From an uncultured Collinsella sp. (lineage in GTDB: Bacteria > Actinomycetota > Coriobacteriia > Coriobacteriales > Coriobacteriaceae), in NCBI GenBank assembly GCA_958439775.1, contig CAUBWQ010000068.1:1-5801 (forward strand): 5,801 bases of DNA, given 5' to 3'. Below are positions 4,654 to 5,801 of this stretch, one piece after another. The notes under the pieces were generated by a model. That model made no database searches. It was not told the origin of the DNA and worked only from the letters and a program-made list of their open reading frames with translations. The position numbers and the translations under genes were made by a program. Positions within the stretch are counted from its first letter, which is position 1. Every line of letters begins with the position of its first letter.

Positions 4654-5801
4654 CGAGCTTACGGACGAGATCAACGCGCTATCTGGAATGGCGCAGCGCC
4701 AAGCCGGCGACGCGCTCCCCCGCCTGGTGGCCGACTGGGAGGCGCGCGGGCACGGCGACATAGCGGCGCTGCGAGAGGCGACCTACGAGGTGATCGAGAC
4801 GGCTTGCGGCTACTACGCCGACACCGTTGCGGCTGGCCGCGCCGCCGAGTTCTACGACGCCGTGCGCAAGGCGCAGGAAGCGCCCGGAAAGTACGCCGCC
4901 GTCGCCGAGTCGCTGCGCGACCCCCAGGCGACGTACGGCTCGGTGAAGGCGTTCATGGCAAGCGTGGTGAAGCAGGGAGCCACCGACATGTTCGTTGCCG
5001 CGTGCGTTCGCCGCCTCGACGCAGAGATCCGCAAGGCCGCGAACATGTGCGTGGCGCACAACGTCTCCAAAGACCCGGCGAAACCGAGGTACGCACGCGT
5101 GCCGTCTGGCGAGACGTGCGGTTTCTGCCTCATGCTCTCCTCGTTCGGCTTCAACTACAAGACAAAGGAGGCCGCAAGCCACTCGCACCCAAAGTGCGAC
5201 TGCCGCGTCGTGCCGAGCTTCGGCAAGGGATCAAAGGTCAAGGGCTACGACCCCGACGGCATGTACGACAGGTTCAACGAGAGCCTTGACACATTGGGCG
5301 GTCGCAACGGGCTGTGGGCGGAATGGGACGCCATGCCCGACGCGGAGCGAGAGGCGTACATCAAGGCCCACGGAAACAAGGCCGGCAAGGCTTTCGACAA
5401 GTACGTGAACAAGCGCATGGTCGAGGAGATCGAACTGCGCGATCCGAAGTGGTACGCATCGGGAGAACATTCCGGCATCGAGTTTACGGACTCCGCCGTG
5501 AAAGGCGAGAAGCTAAAGCGCTGGAAGAAAGACCCCGGCGAAAGAATTACCGCCGAGAAGTTGAACGCGCTTGGCTATAAGGCGGAGTTCTGGGAAGACG
5601 AATCGCATCTGACAGCACCGAACTCCGATGGGAAGACAACGATTAGCCGAGCGGATTTATCAACGGGTATCGAAATCAAGACGATCTACGGAGCTGGGTC
5701 TGAGAACACGTTCAAGTCTCACATCAAGTCAATACCCGGCAAGAATGGCGTGAAGCTCACCGTCGTCGACGTGAGCGAGAACGAAAAGGTGACGGACGAG
5801 C
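4625..5801 (+). CDS. MuF-type minor head protein with C-terminal nuclease-toxin domain, 3' end cut off
   Basis: At least 392 residues, open to the right edge. The helical N-terminal region (about 1-155) is followed by the MuF/minor-capsid signature: V159-P-S-G-E-T-C165-G-F-C168-L-M-L, then H186-S-H188-P-K-C191-D-C193-R. This Cys/His cluster is well placed to bind zinc. MuF proteins sit at the portal inside the head, and the gene directly follows (and overlaps by 29 nt) the portal gene. A linker (about 205-277, G-L-W-A-E-W-D to L-R-D-P-K-W-Y) leads into a distinct domain with a nuclease motif D344-x5-E350-I-K352. Start ATG 4625 lies in the portal frame overlap, behind a GGAGGGCGAGG stretch. 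The toxin-tip reading is inference from motif pattern, lower GC and known MuF polymorphic toxins of temperate phages. Plain structural function of the tail is the alternative. Confidence 0.88.
   Translation, partial: MAEIPRSLLNELTDEINALSGMAQRQAGDALPRLVADWEARGHGDIAALREATYEVIETACGYYADTVAAGRAAEFYDAVRKAQEAPGKYAAVAESLRDPQATYGSVKAFMASVVKQGATDMFVAACVRRLDAEIRKAANMCVAHNVSKDPAKPRYARVPSGETCGFCLMLSSFGFNYKTKEAASHSHPKCDCRVVPSFGKGSKVKGYDPDGMYDRFNESLDTLGGRNGLWAEWDAMPDAEREAYIKAHGNKAGKAFDKYVNKRMVEEIELRDPKWYASGEHSGIEFTDSAVKGEKLKRWKKDPGERITAEKLNALGYKAEFWEDESHLTAPNSDGKTTISRADLSTGIEIKTIYGAGSENTFKSHIKSIPGKNGVKLTVVDVSENEKVTDE
5456..5801 (+). other. Putative PD-(D/E)XK (CdiA-CT-like) toxin domain of the MuF protein, partial
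   Basis: Residues about 278-392 of the minor head protein. A Lys-rich pre-toxin segment (V292-K-G-E-K-L-K-R-W-K-K) is followed by a helix I308-T-A-E311-K-L-N-A-L-G-Y ending before a strand. Then come A343-D344-L-S-T-G-I-E350-I-K352-T, the helix S359-E-N-T-F-K-S-H-I-K, and the strand G-V-K-L-T-V-V-D382-V. This order (helix with Glu, D...ExK hairpin, N-T-x-K helix, strand ending in (V/I)-D) matches the tRNA nuclease tips of CdiA-type proteins and related MuF toxins. Hand-counted GC is about 53% over 5461-5760, against about 69% over 4861-5040, which suits a swapped cassette. The C-terminal end lies beyond the window. Confidence 0.6.

Noticed and set aside
1487..5478. Long minus-strand open frames opposite the terminase, portal and MuF genes
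   Set aside because: They are rich in Arg, Ala, Ser and Leu, have no recognisable domain, and follow from the GC-rich third positions of the + strand genes. No minus-strand operon structure or ribosome binding sites support them.
1..5801. CRISPR array, tRNA, rRNA, insertion sequence or attachment site
   Set aside because: No spaced direct repeats, cloverleaf, transposase motif or terminal repeats were seen. Integrase and attachment sites would lie elsewhere in the phage.

Overview
The window is the start of the late (structural) region of a tailed, siphovirus-like phage or prophage, read entirely on the + strand. The DNA is GC-rich (well above 60% over most of the window). Genes are tightly packed with 1-4 nt stop/start overlaps and strong AGGAGG-type ribosome binding sites, and TTG starts appear to be used. 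This suggests a high-GC Gram-positive host, probably Actinomycetota. A gut coriobacterium would fit in style, but that is an impression and has not been tested by any search.

Layout. Positions 3-1136 hold a run of very small genes. They are a Cys-rich protein cut by the left edge, a 42-residue hydrophobic peptide, a 75-residue acidic soluble protein, two further single-span membrane peptides (38 and 42 residues), and a 96-residue HNH endonuclease. A strong intrinsic terminator (1163-1198) closes this unit. A 225-nt GC-rich gap with a second hairpin and an 8-C run follows, and is the best place for a cos site or packaging signal. The packaging and head module then begins: terminase small subunit (1362-1805), terminase large subunit (1802-3226), SPP1 gp6-like portal (3226-4653) and a MuF-type minor head protein (4625 to beyond the right edge).

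How the parts work together. In HK97-type phages an HNH protein next to the terminase genes is needed with the large subunit for cos cutting and packaging. HNH, small subunit and large subunit here form that machine. It docks on the portal to fill the capsid, and the MuF protein sits at the portal inside the head.

The most interesting element is the C-terminal part of the MuF protein (from about 5456). After a normal MuF head domain with a Cys/His cluster comes a low-GC extension. It carries a D-x5-E-x-K nuclease motif followed by an N-T-F-K helix and a strand ending V-V-D-V. This resembles the PD-(D/E)XK tRNase-type toxin tips of contact-dependent inhibition proteins. It fits the MuF polymorphic-toxin class of temperate phages, in which a head protein carries a toxin that may enter the cell with the DNA. 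The stop codon and any immunity gene lie beyond the window. A second unexplained signal is a perfect 20-bp palindrome at 3337-3356 inside the portal gene.
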